In this document: positions 1 through 13,390 of the stretch, in pieces
Position numbering within the stretch: the first letter of the stretch is position 1
Layout of the letters: each line of letters starts with the position of its first letter
Source of the DNA: Jackrogersella multiformis
Taxonomy: Eukaryota > Ascomycota > Sordariomycetes > Xylariales > Hypoxylaceae
Direction of reading: 5' to 3'
Assembly: GCA_902806575.1 (NCBI GenBank)
Contig: CADCXD010000001.1
Span: 2,604,001-2,668,000, forward strand
Length of the DNA: 64,000 nucleotides
Translations under genes and position numbers: made by a program
Notes under the pieces: model-generated
Told to the model about the DNA's origin: nothing
The model's database searches: none
The model's input: only the letters and a program-made list of their open reading frames with translations

Positions 1-3000
1 TAAGATTTTTTTAATAATTTAAGCATTTTTTAATTATTAATATAATAAATTTTATTTTATATTATTAAAATATTATTAACTTTAATAATATAATTAAGAA
101 AATTTATTTCTTAAATTCTTTAAAAGTACTTTTATAGGTTAATTATAAAGTGATATTTTATAAAACTTTTTAAGATTTTTTTAACTATTTTATCGTATTT
201 TTTTATAATATTCGTATAAATAAAAAGGTTATTTAAATATATTAAAAATTTTTATTTATTATAAATTAAAAAATTATAAGAATATTAATTAATTTAAAAA
301 ACATAATTAAATATTTAAAAAAACCGTATTTATATCGAAAAGTTATTTTCCATTTATCTTTTTTTTTAATTTTAATAAATCATTTTATAATTTTAAAGTA
401 AATTTATAATTTAAATATTAAAAATATAAAGTATTAAATAAAAATAATATTATTATTTAAGCTTTTATAATTTATTATAAATTAAAAAAAGTTTTAAAAA
501 TTTAACTTATTTATAAATATTATAAGTATTATATTAAATAAAATTAACTTTTAAATACGTTCGTTATTAAATATCTCGTTTAATTATAATTTTAATATAT
601 TAAATTCCCTTTCGTTTATAACGTAAAAAAGTCCTTAAAAATATCTTTTTCTTTTAAAAATCGATAACGTAATTTTATAATTAATAATTTAAAAAACGTT
701 ATTTTATTTCCTTTATTATAATATATATAAATTCGTAGAATTTCTTAAAAACGTTTTTTAACGTTTCGTTTACTTTAATATTTTTATTACCGTTATATTA
801 ATTAACTTCCCCGGATTATATAAAGTTAAATTAATATAATATTTTCGATAATAAAAAAATTAAACTTAATTTTTTAAAAATTTAAAAAAAAGTTTATAAG
901 TTTATAAAATTTTATTTATTATTACAATATAATAACATTATATTTATTATTTAAAGCGTTTAACTTAAAATTAATTTTAAAAAAATAATCTTTTTAATAA
1001 TAAAAAATAAAAAAATCGATATAATAACGTTTTATAAAAAAGATTTAAATTAAATCGAAAGTTAATATAAGTTATATATATTATTTTTTAATAATTAATA
1101 ACTTTTATTTTTTTATTTTAAAAAAATATTATTAAGATTAAATTTTTTATGTTTAATAATACTCGTATTTAATATTTTTTTTCATTATATATTAATGTTA
1201 TATTAATAATAAGTTTATATTTTAAAATTAATTCCCGGTAAGATTTTTTTAAAATTTTCGTTTTATTTTTAATTAACCTTTTAATTATCGTAATTTAACG
1301 TATTTTAATAAAATATAACGTTAAAGTTATTTAAAAATTTAAATCGAAATCTTTAATTTTTATAATTTAAGAATAAAATAATTCCCGTAAAATTATATTT
1401 ATTTACATTTTTTTATAATAAAAATATAAATTAAATATTATTATTTTAAGATCGTTTTACGAAGAAAATTTTATTTAAATTTAATAATAAATCTTTATTA
1501 TTAACGTTTTTTTTAATAAAATAAAAAAAGGTTTAATAATTATCGCGTTTATAACGTTAATAAGATTTTTTATCTTTTTTTTATTAATTTCTATTTATTT
1601 AATTAATTCTTTTTAAAATATTTTTATTATTAAATTAAACTTTATCTTTTTAATTTAATTTTAATTTACTTTCGTTTTTAAGTTTATCGTTATTTTTTAA
1701 AGATTAATTTTAATTTAAATTAAAGCGGTTTTTTTATAATTAATTTAACTTAACTTTAAAAGTTTTTAAATTAAAATAAACCTTTCTTTTTTAAAATACC
1801 GGGATTAATTAACATGTTTTTATATATTTAACTTGCTTTTTAAATAACGGTAAAGTTTTTTTTATTTAAAATAAATTAATTTAATAATTTCGTTAAAAAA
1901 AGTTTTAACGATATAATTTTAAAACGTTATTTTAAACCATTAAATTATTTTATTAAAATTTAATAACTTAATAAAATATTAAATAATATCCTTTTAATAT
2001 TTAAACTTATTTTTTTTTAAATTACGGTATTTTTTTAAAAAATTTATAAAACGTTTTTAAAAAGTAACGATATATATTACTTAAATATTAAAGATTTTTA
2101 ATTACGTAATTTAGTTTTTACGTTATTAATATTATAATTATATTTTTTTAAATAATAATAATTTAATTTAATTAATATAATAAAAATCTTTAAAAAAACT
2201 TTTTATATATATTTTCAAATATATTTTAATTTTTATTTATTAAGTTTAAAATTTTAAAAGATTTTTATTATCGTAAACGGTAAGTTTATTATGTTATATT
2301 AAATTAATAATAATTATAATATAAAAAAATATAAAAATTATTTTAAGGTTTTAAATAATCGATTATTATTATTTTAAGGTAAAAAATCTTTATCGTTATT
2401 TAAGAACGTGGGATTACCTCGAGGTAATTTTTTAAAAAAGTCCTTAAGTAATTTAAATTTTTAAAATTAATTATTAAAATCGAAATCGTTTAAGTTATTA
2501 TTAAATATTTCGGCAATTTTTTTAAAAAGAATTTTTCTTTTATTACTTTTAAATTTAAAAAGGGTAACTTTAATAAAATTAAATTATATTTAAGCTTTTT
2601 TAATTATTTTTTTAATTTAAGTTTATAAAATAAATTATAAAAAAAAGAAGTTTTTTATTTAAGCTTTTAAATTAAAATATTTAATAAATAATATTTTAAA
2701 ATATATTAAATTTTTTCGATTAAAAAGATTTAATTTAATTAACGTTTTTAATATAACACGTTTTTAAATGCTTTTTAAAATAAAGTTAATATTAATTAAT
2801 TTATTAAAAATAATTTAAATATAAACTTTTAAATTATTAAATTAACGATAAATTTTTATATTAATATACGTAAAGTTTATATATTTTCTTATAAAAAAGT
2901 TATTAATTTAAGATTTTTTAATATAAATTTAATTTATTACTTTTTATTAAAGATTTTTTTATTTTTTAATATTTTAATAAAAAGTTTAAAAGGTTTATTA

Positions 3001-4020
3001 ATAATAATTAACCATTTTTTAAGCTTATTAATAATTTTTTATTAAGCTTAATTATTTTATATATATTAAGTAATAATACTTTAAATTTATTATTTAAAAT
3101 AAATTATTTAAATTATATTATATTAAATTTAATTTTAATTTTTATTAATAATTTAATTACCCGTAATAATAATAATAAATATTTAAATAATATAATAATT
3201 ATTATATATTTTTTAATAAAGCTTAATAAATTATATAAAAAGGTTATTAAAATTAACTTTAATATTATTAATATTAAAAATATCTCGTATAATTATTTTA
3301 TAATTTTAAGGATTATAAAAAATTATAATATTATCGTTATTAAATTAAAGTAATTTAAAAATAAAAGAAAAGTTTTAAAACGATATATTTTTTATTTCGA
3401 ATATTTTAATAAAAAACCACGTATTAAAACGTCGTTTAATTTTAATAAGTTTTTATAAATAACGATTTTCTTTAAACTTATTTTTAGCTTTAAAGTTTTA
3501 TAAAAAAGTATTATTAAAAACTCGAAAAATTATTTATTATTTAATAAAAAAAGTAATTTAAAATTTTATAAATTAATAAATAATAAAATATAAAATTTCT
3601 TTTATAATTATAATAACGTACGTAATAATAAAATTAATAAATAAAATTAATATAATATACTTTAATAAAAAACTTTTTTAAATAAATTATTTATTTATAA
3701 ATAATTAAAATAAAATAATTTTTTTAAAATTTTCTTTTTAAAAAACACGTGCTTTTTAAAAAAAAAAATTATAATAAAAGCGATATAATTTAAAATTATA
3801 ATTTAAATTTAAGTAATAATTTTTTATAATTTTAAAGTTCTTGTTTTTTTCTCTTTTTTTATAAAGCGAGGCGTAATAACTTATATATATATAATTTAAA
3901 TATTTTCTTAAGCGCCGTTAACGCTTTTTTAATCCTATTAATTCAGTCTTACATATATTAACCAAATCTTCTGATTAACCTTATTTAATAGCTTTATTTT
4001 ATAAGTTCTAATATATCTCA
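1..4020. repeat. AT-rich RIP-type block, degraded repeat relic
   Basis: This stretch is overwhelmingly A and T, has no open frame of any length, and changes abruptly to normal composition at about 3900-4030. The remaining C and G bases sit mostly in CG, and CA/TG pairs are scarce while TA is abundant. That is the signature of RIP, the premeiotic process in ascomycetes that turns C into T in duplicated DNA, usually transposons. I infer a mutated transposon or cluster of transposons. The degradation is too deep to name the family by eye. No long terminal repeat or inverted repeat could be traced. Confidence 0.85.
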
Positions 4021-4035
4021 TATTTACCAACTTAC

Positions 4036-4764
4036 ATGCATATATTGATCATACTCGGCTTCGTGGAGCTTATCCGTATGACAGGATTTGGCTCTCCGGT
4101 ACACTGGTTTTCTGGCTTCTTGACTTTCTGGTTCGGCTTCTGGTCATCTCTCCTGGTTCCTCTCTGGTTGTCTTCGGAAACCATCCTGTCTTTGCCATGT
4201 TTGGTCCACTCTCATTTCTTCCTCCTATTCAGGCTTCTCCTGTTATTCGCCCTACTTGTTTGGCTATTCCATAGACTTTCTTTTCCCGTTTCTCCAGTTT
4301 CCTTTCCCTCAACCTTGCCATTCTTTTCCTTGCTCTTGTCTGGCGGTTTGTCTGTTTCCTTTTGTGAGGTCTCTCTTTGCTCCTATTCCAACAACTCTAG
4401 CGTTCTGTTGGTTTTTAGTCGTATTCTCTGGTACTCCGGCCGAAGCGTGATTTGCTTTTTCTGTACCTTTCCTGATTTCTCCATCCCAGCGTGTTGATAC
4501 TGACTGTTGTTTTCTTTTGCCTGGTATTTTGCTATAGCGTCTTGGTTCCCTTTGGTCTTGGTTTTACTTGAGCGGTTCCTTTCTGGTTTCTGGTCCACGG
4601 TCTCTAGAGCTTTGGCTTAAGCGGTATAGTCCTTCTTTCCTTTCCTTCTCTCTCTCTGTTCTACAGCGTGTCTTTTTTCTTTTGTCGCATTTGTTTCTGT
4701 GGCTGTCTCTCCTTACCTGTCTTTCCTTATGTCTCTCCTTTTTTTGGTTGTGGGGAAGGTACAA
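4036..4764. repeat. pyrimidine-rich scar at the edge of the AT-rich block
   Basis: The plus strand here is dominated by C and T, so the minus strand is purine-rich. The minus strand holds two overlapping short frames rich in Lys, Arg, Glu and Gln (4564-4764 and 4383-4598). Neither joins into a recognisable protein. The position directly against the RIP-type block suggests a less mutated remnant of the same element or of a decayed gene. A low-complexity spacer is equally possible. Confidence 0.35.
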
Positions 4765-5801
4765 TCTATCTATTATATGCTTGGCTATTTAGTGGACAAC
4801 GAAATCGGACTCTGCAACCTCCTCGTGGTGTTGTCTGGGCGCATAATGCGGCTAATGCAGAGACGTTAGCTCAAGTGAGAAACGTAAATTTTATAATTCT
4901 TCTCTATAGGTAGCGAAGTTCAGAAACATTAGATAAACTTATATGTACTCCATAATAGCATACCTACACATAACCTGTATGGTTGCTCTATGGTTGCTAT
5001 AAAACCCTTGTAGGTCTTGCGTACACAGGGGAAAGCATCGAGTATGAACACTCCGTCCAGAAAAATCGCAACTTTAACATACTGTAATTAGGTTGTACCT
5101 AGGTTAGGTTCAAAGCTTAGAAGATGTTTTGTGCGACAAGTCCTACAGTAGCTTTAGCTAGGGAGGTCAAAGGAGGTTTTCTGGGGCCTGGTATCGTACA
5201 TTAGGATATGTAAGCTCATTTTCGGCAGCTCCAACAAGACCCACAACATTGGTGATGCTGTCAACTCACAAGTATAGGGGGGATGTACTGAGCCGGGCGT
5301 GTTCTTACAGGGTCTTCTGTTTGGATGCTAGGGGGAAGCGAGAGCGAGAGTGGGTGTCCTAGGTAGAGCGGGCACATACGGGGTAGCCGGAGAGTATTTG
5401 GGATGAAACGATAGCTTCTAGAGATTCCAGATAGGATCTCCTTGAATGAATGAATTTTATGTTGCCAGTTGAAATATACCTACGTTATCCAATAGACTGT
5501 CCCGTTTGATACTATGTTAAGTGTCAATGAAATAAGAAACAATTTTACTTGATAAAAGATAGGTACCTACCTGTGAAGCTTTCGTATTCTCATTAGCCAT
5601 AGCTATTTCCCTTACACCCTTATAATAACGACTAGGTTATATTCCGTATAGCACCCCGAGTAGAAGAAGGATTAAAGTAATACACCTGAACCGAGGCCCC
5701 ATACAAATACTGCGCCTGTAATTACCTCCCGGTAAGTACTATCCTATTCCTTAACCCGCCCACCAGTCCCAAACTCCCTTCCCCCGTTTCTAACTCCGTC
5801 C
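4765..5801. other. intergenic, nothing recognised
   Basis: The composition is normal for the window and there is no coding frame I can support. It lies downstream of the minus-strand phospholipase D-like gene, so its right end should hold that gene's 3' untranslated region. Confidence 0.6.
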
Positions 5802-8134
5802 TTAAAACCCGCCCGTCCCCTGAACCCTTTTAACCGCGCCTATGAGCCCCCTCGCCCAGCCGAAGCGCCCGACATCAACACCCGTCACACCGTCAGCCTC
5901 TTTCCCCTCGCCATCCCTCCACACGCCGTCCTCGCTGCTCACGCGGCCGTAAAGGTGGGTGTTCTGGTTGCGGCGGAGGGCCTCGATCCACGTGCGGCAG
6001 ATGCGCGGGCTGTCGATCATGACGTTGATCTCTTGGCTGTGGAACCAGCTCTGCGTATCCTGGTTGCCGTTGCCAATGATACCGATGTGCTCGTCTGCGA
6101 TCAGCAGCTTGATGTGGCAGCTGCGGCGCTTCTTGGAGGCGGTGATAGGTTTGGTTTGGTCCTTGGCGGTGTACCAGAACCAGTGGAGGTGCGGCTTCGC
6201 GGAAGGTGAGAGGAGCGAGGTGTATAAACGATGAACGATGGATTCATTGTGGCCGCCTTGCATGGGGAGCATTTCGCCCTGAGTAATGCGGATTAGTCGG
6301 GGGGTCTATGACATGCATATGTGCTGGGGTATCATGGAATAGGGGTAAGAGAGCATGCACTACTCACCGAGTCATTGTACCCGAGGCAGACGTAGCAATA
6401 CACGTCAACACCACGCTCACATGCCTCTGCGATAGCTGGGATTAGGGGCTCAGCATTTAGAGTCGGGGTCTGGATGAAGACGTTTTTCTGCGCGTTCTTT
6501 AGAGCCGATAACCACGCCGCGTTCTGCGGGTTCGACACAGAGGCATGGTTCGGTGTGCCGTAGGGAGCGCGACAAACAAGGGCCATGGGGAAGGGTTCGT
6601 GAGCTGGGTGAGGTACGTAGGGAGTCATCTCATCCCTAGGATCACACTCGGGGACGTTCCCATCAAAGCCTTCGTTGACCGTATGGTTGAGATGGCGTGA
6701 TACGGCCTGTATTTTGGATTCGCCTGGCTTCGGACTTATAGCGGCTTGCACGCGCTGGATCTCTCCGGAAAGATATTCGTCATAGTGAGGATCCTCTGAG
6801 GTGTGCTCCGGAAGTATAACTGGTGGCACAAAAAGATCTTCTGTCTCGTGGTTGCGTTCCATATGATTAGCATGGCCACTAGATCCCCTAACATTGCCAT
6901 TCGTGGGGGCTGAGTTAACAATTCCATTAGCATGACCTGTCACTTGTCCCGGTTGCTCTCGTTCGAAGGCATCCAAGCCGTATCCCTCCCCACATGGCAG
7001 CTTATCCGGATCTACAACTGCGGAGTGGCCTCTAATAGTTCCTTCCAGACTAAAAATATCAGCATGACTGGCATCAAAATTCCCACTTCCGCTCTTGGCT
7101 GCGGGAAAGCTAAGCTGCGGCAATGGCGGCTCAACCTTCCTGTGCCAGCTCAATAGCGCCATATCGTACATGGAATCGACGATTGGACCCTCAACTTGCA
7201 CCATCATCTCCAGGTTATCATTGTCCTGGATATTGTTGCTTTGTAAGACGGCGACCCTGCGGTCTACAATCATATACTTGGAATGGAACGTGCCCAGGAG
7301 TGGGCGGTGGTAGTTGATGACCTGCAGATCGATGTTGGGAATCTCACGTAAAGCTGGCAGCCCAACGGCGCTACCAGTGTACTCGCTCTCGGGGACCATG
7401 TAGTGCGGATCCAGGAGTTGCTTTAGGCTCCCGCGGTCATAGATGATCTTCATTACGATCTTGGTCCCTCGCTCGCCTGCGCGGCGCGAAAGCTCCCTTA
7501 TCGCATTTGTGATATATTTGGAGGCTATTCCATTCTGCCAGAAGTTGGTTGCGAGGAAGACCTCCTTCTCGGCGCGGACGATGAGGTTGGACATGTGCCT
7601 CACGATATCAGGGATACTTGATAGAAGGTTAGAATTTGTCCTACGGGAAGTGCATATGTATAAATAGGTACACTTACACAGACATGATAGACAATGGCAT
7701 GGTTCCGCTGCTACCCATTAGGGAAGGGCTCACCATGCCACATTCTAGATCATTGTCAAGTGTACAGAGAGCATCGTGATACATCTTCGGTAATATTAGC
7801 TTGGTACGGACTAAGTTACGGACATTGTGAAACTGACCTCGAGAAACAAATCACTAGGTTCTTGTGAGCCCCATTTCCCACACAACTTGGCCCCTTCTAA
7901 TTCTTTAGAGCTGATTGAGTCTTTTCTAATATCGCGAATGTTCCTCTTGGGACTATGTTCAAGGTGATGACCATGATGACTGACCACTTTCTTCCACGCT
8001 TCGCTAGGGGGTAAACATGGATCTTCGGCTAAGACAGAAGAGACGCTTTGAGACGATAGACATAACTCATATAAGCGCTCACTGATTCCATATGGAGACT
8101 CGGTTGACATATCGGAATCTTGAATCTCAGACAT
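5802..8134 (-). CDS. phospholipase D-like protein with two HKD motifs
   Basis: A four-exon gene, about 709 residues: 8134-7838, 7784-7678, 7616-6368 and 6278-5802; the coding length is an exact multiple of three. Two PLD-superfamily HxKxxxxD motifs are visible: HSKYMIVD in exon 3 and HIKLLIAD in exon 4, the second followed by GNGNQD. In this family the two histidines form one active site acting on phosphodiester bonds, through a covalent phosphohistidine intermediate. The N-terminal part has the MYHDALCTLDNDLECG segment and no signal peptide. It lacks the PX/PH domains of the large fungal SPO14-type PLD, so it is probably a different, fungal-type PLD-like hydrolase or phosphatidyltransferase. 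Substrate unknown. A His/Asn-rich, probably disordered linker separates the two halves. The start ATG at 8134 is the first in frame. Confidence 0.85.
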
Positions 8135-8950
8135 GGTAAAGGTGTTGGCTCACTGCCGGAGTTAAGGACAAGTAAATATGACGCAACACTATCTAGGAGA
8201 GTATAACGAATCTAGGACAGTAAAACGAAATCATCCAGGCTCAATGTATTCAACATTGAAGCAGCAGGAGTAGTAATATGAGACAATTTTCATTTTGAAG
8301 TAGTTTGTATTTTTCTCAGCTAGACACCATGAGATATATGTAGGAAAGTTAAAGGTAGAAAACGGTACGAAATCTACTAGGGCTGAATCTTTCGAGGTTA
8401 AATCAAGACTTTTGGAGCTATGATGCCAAGACTTGAGGATAAGTCAGATTTTGACAGGGATGGTATGGCTGTCGAAGATTGTAGCTAATAGAAAGTGCAG
8501 GGGCTGGGTGCGGGTGGGTGGTTTGGTGAGAAAGAATGACGCAAGCTTTACTTCCGAGCTATCCTTCTCGGATAACCGGCTTCGGCTTTGTGCTGAATGT
8601 GGCTTCGAATGAGGTAGGCACGTAGGCACGTAGTCATGTCACCTAGGTACCTACCTAGGTAGGTAAGTCACATAAGTTAGTGCCTACCTGGTAGGTAGGC
8701 AAGTCCCGTCCCCGACATCTTGCCTCGAGAAAGTTCTCGGATGGTACAAGGAACAACCATGAAATTGAATTGAATTCTACGTATTGATTCCGAAATCACT
8801 ATCTGACCAGGTTATAGCTAGAAACGCAAGATCCAATCTATGGGTTACCCCGATGCTCCAAGACATTCCTTAAAACTCCAATAACCACCATATGTCCTTG
8901 GCTAGCAATCCTAACCATAGCTGAAGCATATTCGATAAAACACGGCTGAT
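8135..8950. other. intergenic with a TACCTAGG repeat cluster
   Basis: This lies between the start of the PLD-like gene and the 3' end of the aminopeptidase gene. A dense run of CCTAGG/TAGGTA words lies at about 8638-8705. No coding frame is supported. The left part should contain the PLD-like gene's promoter. Confidence 0.6.
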
Positions 8951-10243
8951 CTACAGCTCGCCCATCTCATTCTCGCCCTTCAACTTCTCAAAGTCAGTGA
9001 AGCCCAGCTCGTAGACGAGCGCAAGAGTCATGCGAGCATGCTGAAGCATGTGGTCGAAAGAGAGATACTTGATCAAGTCATCAGTATTGTGAATGTGCTG
9101 GTCTGAGTCGCCGAAAGTTGACTCGATCACGAAGGCAGAAGGGTAACCGGCCTTGGAAGCAGACGCGTGGTCGGAGCAAGCATAGCCACACTTAGTCTCC
9201 ACCCAAGGAATCTCGCAATACTCCTCGATGACTTTCTTGATGAACGCCGTCAAGCTGGGGTCGACAAAGTCCGTAATCACGCCAACGCTCTCGGGCTTCC
9301 CGGCGTCAAGTGTCCCTTGGACATAGCCAGTCATATCTTGCTGTAACATAGCCTTAATATCGCGGCTCTGCTTTTCGTATTCCGAGAAGATGGCCTGGCT
9401 GCCGAGAAGGCCACCTTCTTCAGCACTGTACCAGTGAAACTCGATCGTATTCGGGGCACTGCCCTTGATGACCTCCTCTGAAGACAAGAGAACGCGGAAG
9501 GCCTCGAGAATCGTGACAGTGCCACTTCCATCGTCGTCGGCACCGGGTGCCGGAAGAACCGACGGCAACCAGAGATTGATCGAGTCTTGGTGCGCACCGA
9601 TAACGACAGTTGAGTTTGAGGTGCCGGGAATCGTTGCGATGACCGAGTTCTGACCCCAGGAGTGCTTGAAATGTTCGGCCTTGACTCCGTACTTGTCAGC
9701 ACCAGCCTCCTTGATCGTATCTTGCACCGTCTTCAGCAGCCACTCCGAAGATTGTCGGCCGTAATCGGACTTGTAGTATCGCGTGTGGAAGCTTGAAAAC
9801 TTCTCGAGGTGCTCCTTCATCAAATCCTTGGATAGGTTCTTCAGGAGTGGATGAATTTCGGATTGGAGCAGCACACTCTTAGGGAAGATCGGTGTCGCCT
9901 TAGAAGCAGTTCGCAGTGAGCCGAGGTTGCTATGTTCGGTGATATCCATGAAATTCAGCCCTTCCTGTATCATAAGTATTAGTACATATCTCCGGATTCA
10001 ATAGGCTGCACTAGAGATAATGCATTAGGTGTCACATACACGGCGTAGCTCCCATTTCTCCTCTTCAGTTACCCATGCCGTCTTACCCGGAGACAGCTCG
10101 ATATGGTATCTTTCTGGAGTTTCTACCTCCTCTAGGAGTGCATCCATAGAAGGGAGGATGCGGCTGACTTCGTTGGCCTCGATGAAACGGGCACTAGCTG
10201 CTGCTGGCAGCAGGAGTGAAATAAGAGACGCCTTCATGGTCAC
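8951..10243 (-). CDS. secreted leucine aminopeptidase, M28 family
   Basis: Two exons, 10243-10040 and 9964-8951, about 405 residues; the intron has donor gtatgt and acceptor acag. A hydrophobic N-terminal signal peptide (MTMKASLISLLLPAAASA) is followed by a propeptide. The di-zinc M28 ligands and catalytic residues are all readable: GAHQDS (His, Asp), PGADDDGSG (bridging Asp), SAEEGGLLGS (catalytic Glu then ligand Glu), QDMTGY (Asp) and HIHNTDD (His). The enzyme should release N-terminal amino acids from peptides outside the cell, as the Aspergillus/Neurospora LAP1 type does. The length fits the family. Start: ATG 10243; a second ATG two codons later is equally good. The C-terminus has no GPI or membrane segment. 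Regulation is not visible. Confidence 0.93.
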
Positions 10244-11207
10244 GAATCTATGCTTGCGTAACGATCAAAGATAATGATGGATGGATGTGATTGATATGAA
10301 AAGTGCACTGTCAAAGTACACTTTTAAGATGGAATATGTGACGACGGTAACTTCAGGAGGTGTTGAGGTCTTGAATGTTGAGCTGGGTCACCGGGAGTTG
10401 GAATGGCAACAGCTGACTGATGACCAATCTCGAATCTGATGCGGTTTTGGGGCAGTGGTTCGGATGTAGGTTGGGGTAACACACCCTGGTTGCCTAAAAG
10501 TGGAACACGACCTTGGAAGCTATCATAAGGTGCTTACAAAATGACACATCCCCCCTATTACACCCGTGGATGTTCTCCGCATTTTGTGTGTTAAGTAAGC
10601 AACATGTAAAGAAACATGATTAGCTAATCCTGAGTACTGACATAATACAAATTAAAATAATTTAAGTAGGTACCTGTTTTATGTATTCACCTACAAGTGT
10701 CACGGCTGTGATTAGACTGAATTTCAAATCAGGGGAAGAAATAATATTACTCAAGCACAATAGAAGACATCGGGATATTCAATCGTTATCTGTGGTATTA
10801 AACATTTGTTTGTCAAGGCCTATTATGCTACTATACACGAGTGTACAACTTCTCTCATCGACTCACTGACCTGACGTTTCATGCGAGTATCGTTTCTCCA
10901 TCATCCGCATGGCTCCTAGGTATTCCTTAATAATCCTGGTGGCTGCGTACATCTGATCTCATGAGTAGGGCAAAATAGGAAAAGACAAGGTATCGTCCAT
11001 AAATAAAAGGGTATCAAAACCCCGCAATACCATATGCGAAGGGAAGACCGCAGTCTCGAATGCTGAACGATGCCATGGATGGAAGGGATAAAACGCCGCC
11101 TCTTGCAAATATCTAGATGCTCCTGCGTAAAACCAGAAGTCCCTCACTCGACACTCTCCCAAACGCCACGTACGCCTAAATCAGACAACTATAACCGCGA
11201 ACGGCAC
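10244..11207. other. intergenic, nothing recognised
   Basis: This lies between the aminopeptidase start (its promoter should be here) and the stop of the DUF3405 gene. It contains an AT-rich patch near 10640-10680. The short open frame at 10681-10869 has no family features or start context that I would trust. Confidence 0.55.
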
Positions 11208-13390
11208 CTATTCCATACTCTCGGATTTTATAGGATGGAAGAGCAATCCTCTTAGGCACATGCGGTCTGACCGGGATTGTTCCGTCTTCTTTCCACCCTC
11301 GCCGTTCTCCTTAGCCCCCAGCCATCGTCGCCAGAGGGCACCGCTGAAGCCTGCATTGTAGTAGAAACTACCACCTTGCATATTGTGTTCGCCCCAAGCG
11401 AAGGGGCTGTCTTGCGGCGCAGATGGACAGTTGAAGGTTTTGTCCATGACATCCAGCGGCCATTTTCGGTCAAAATAGACTGGATGGGGAGCGTAGACGG
11501 CCTTGTACCCGTGGTGGAGCGCAACGGTCGGCGGCCACATCTCTGGGAACATGGTGTGGTGTGTACGGAACGTTTCCTCGTGCATCGTGTTGAGTAATTC
11601 TCTAGAAAGCCGCGCGACGGTGATGATCGCTGCCCGGCGAGGCGGAGTCTCAAGGGACGTGTTATATCCCGAAACATCGTTGCGGAAGACCCAAGTGGTC
11701 TTCGCCGGATCAAACAGCGGATCAAACACGATCAGATCAGCGTCTTCGCCTACACCCCATTGATAATCATCATCCTCGATCTTCGTCGTTGGCGTGTTCT
11801 TCTTGGGAGACGGGAGCCTACCAAGGCCTGTAGTAGGAAAATCCACAGGTCCCCAAACCGGCTTTTCTTTCCTCTCGGCGGTCTCTTGTTCGACAAGCTG
11901 GGAGAATTTGGCCCAAGAACCATGGGCGCCAGGTATCCAGAATCGCGAACTTCTCTCCCAAAGTAACTTTCGCGGCTGCTCAGCCGCCCAGTTAGAGACG
12001 CCATTATGGAACTCATAGTAGTGACCGGTATATCTTATATCCATCTCCCAGTTCCAAAAGAAGTCGTATTCCTGGTGCTGCTGAGAAAACCATTGCAAGG
12101 CGAAGTGGGCACTTCGGTAAACGCCGTGGATATCGGACTTCGAATGATTTTCAACATTATCTTCGTCACGGAATGGGCCAGGGTAATAGGTTCGCATTTG
12201 CTGCTCCGACCACAAGGTTGTAATATCCCAAAATTCTTCTGGCACATTATCTCTCAGTGTCTGTTTGTACACCTCCTCGGATGCCCATATCGGTATCTTA
12301 TCATCCTTGACATGCACAAGGAGATGTACGTCATATTCTCCACCAGATTTGAGAGATAACTCATTGATCATGGCTCGCAACGATAAGAGCTGGATGTTGG
12401 AGTATTGATAACCTGTCCAGGTTCGCAAGACATAAGCTGAGCGCTTGATCTTCAGTTCCGCCGTATCATTGAATCGTTTCTGGTTCTTCTCGAAACATTT
12501 CTTCTGCGCCTTGCCCCAGCTTACATTGCGATAATCGATCTTGGTGAACATCTCTTGAACCTTCTCAGCCCCTGCATGCGCCGAATTGTTCGAGAGACCA
12601 AGACCTCCGTCGGCAGGATTGTAACTATAGCCATACGGACCAAAACGACCAAAACGTTCCCAGCACCGATCCGGCGCAATTCCAAGATTCTCGTATGAGC
12701 CCCAGTACGGTGCCGCCATCCCAGCAGGAATACCAGGATAGGCAAAGATGTCGGGTGCCGGGTACTTCTCATTGTCATCCACGTAACACCTCTGGACGGG
12801 TTGGTGATCCTTAAGGTACTCATTAGAACTAAAGTCAGGGTAGGGATTCACCACAACCGGGTCGAAAGGAGGAGTTTTGTGAATTTTGATCTTGGTCTTT
12901 GGTGCAGCTTGCTGTTCCGGAACCCAGTCTGTGTAATTCACAAGCGAGCGAACACCATTGTAGAAACCATCCAGCCTGTAAAACACGTGTTAGGGCTATC
13001 GACATTATTTGTGTCACTTCTGAGACACGTGGTAGGCATATTATCTCACCTGGGATATAATTCCCAATGATATGGGATTCTCTCCTCCGGTTTTTCTTCC
13101 TCGGCATAATAACGTCGCGCCCGAAAACTACCCCCCGCAACTAGAACGAGTGTAAAGAAGACAGTGAGGGTGATAATGACTAATCTCTTGGGTGATGTGC
13201 GAAATATAAGACCTAGTCGACGACGAGGAGTTGAAGATCCTTTGCGCCAGGTATCCGACATGATGGGCGACCCGTCAAGTGGTGAACTAACATGGCTCAT
13301 ATCGTGGGAGGGCAGCTCTTGATACATAGGCTTGGATCCTGGGAGTCGAATGGAGGGGAGCAAAGAAAATGCACTCTTAATCGGGCCCAT
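11208..13390 (-). CDS. DUF3405 type II membrane protein
   Basis: Two exons, 13390-13050 and 12975-11208, about 702 residues, joined by a 74-nt intron (gtgaga...ttacag). Residues 1-67 are cytosolic-looking, about 69-90 form one transmembrane helix (VIITLTVFFTLVLVAGG), and the rest should be lumenal or extracellular. The lumenal part carries the fungal DUF3405 signature: MAAPYWGSYENLG, CWERFGRFGPYGYS, YDVHLLVHVKDD, FFWNWEMDIRYTGHYY and the DLIVFDPLFDP block. DUF3405 proteins look like Golgi glycosyltransferases (a DxD-like acidic motif and type II topology), but I know of no proven reaction. The family assignment is firm; the enzymatic role is inference. Confidence 0.88.

Noticed and set aside
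4036..4497. 153-codon plus-strand hydrophobic frame
   Set aside because: It is a product of the pyrimidine-rich composition (Phe/Leu/Ser codons); not a credible membrane protein.
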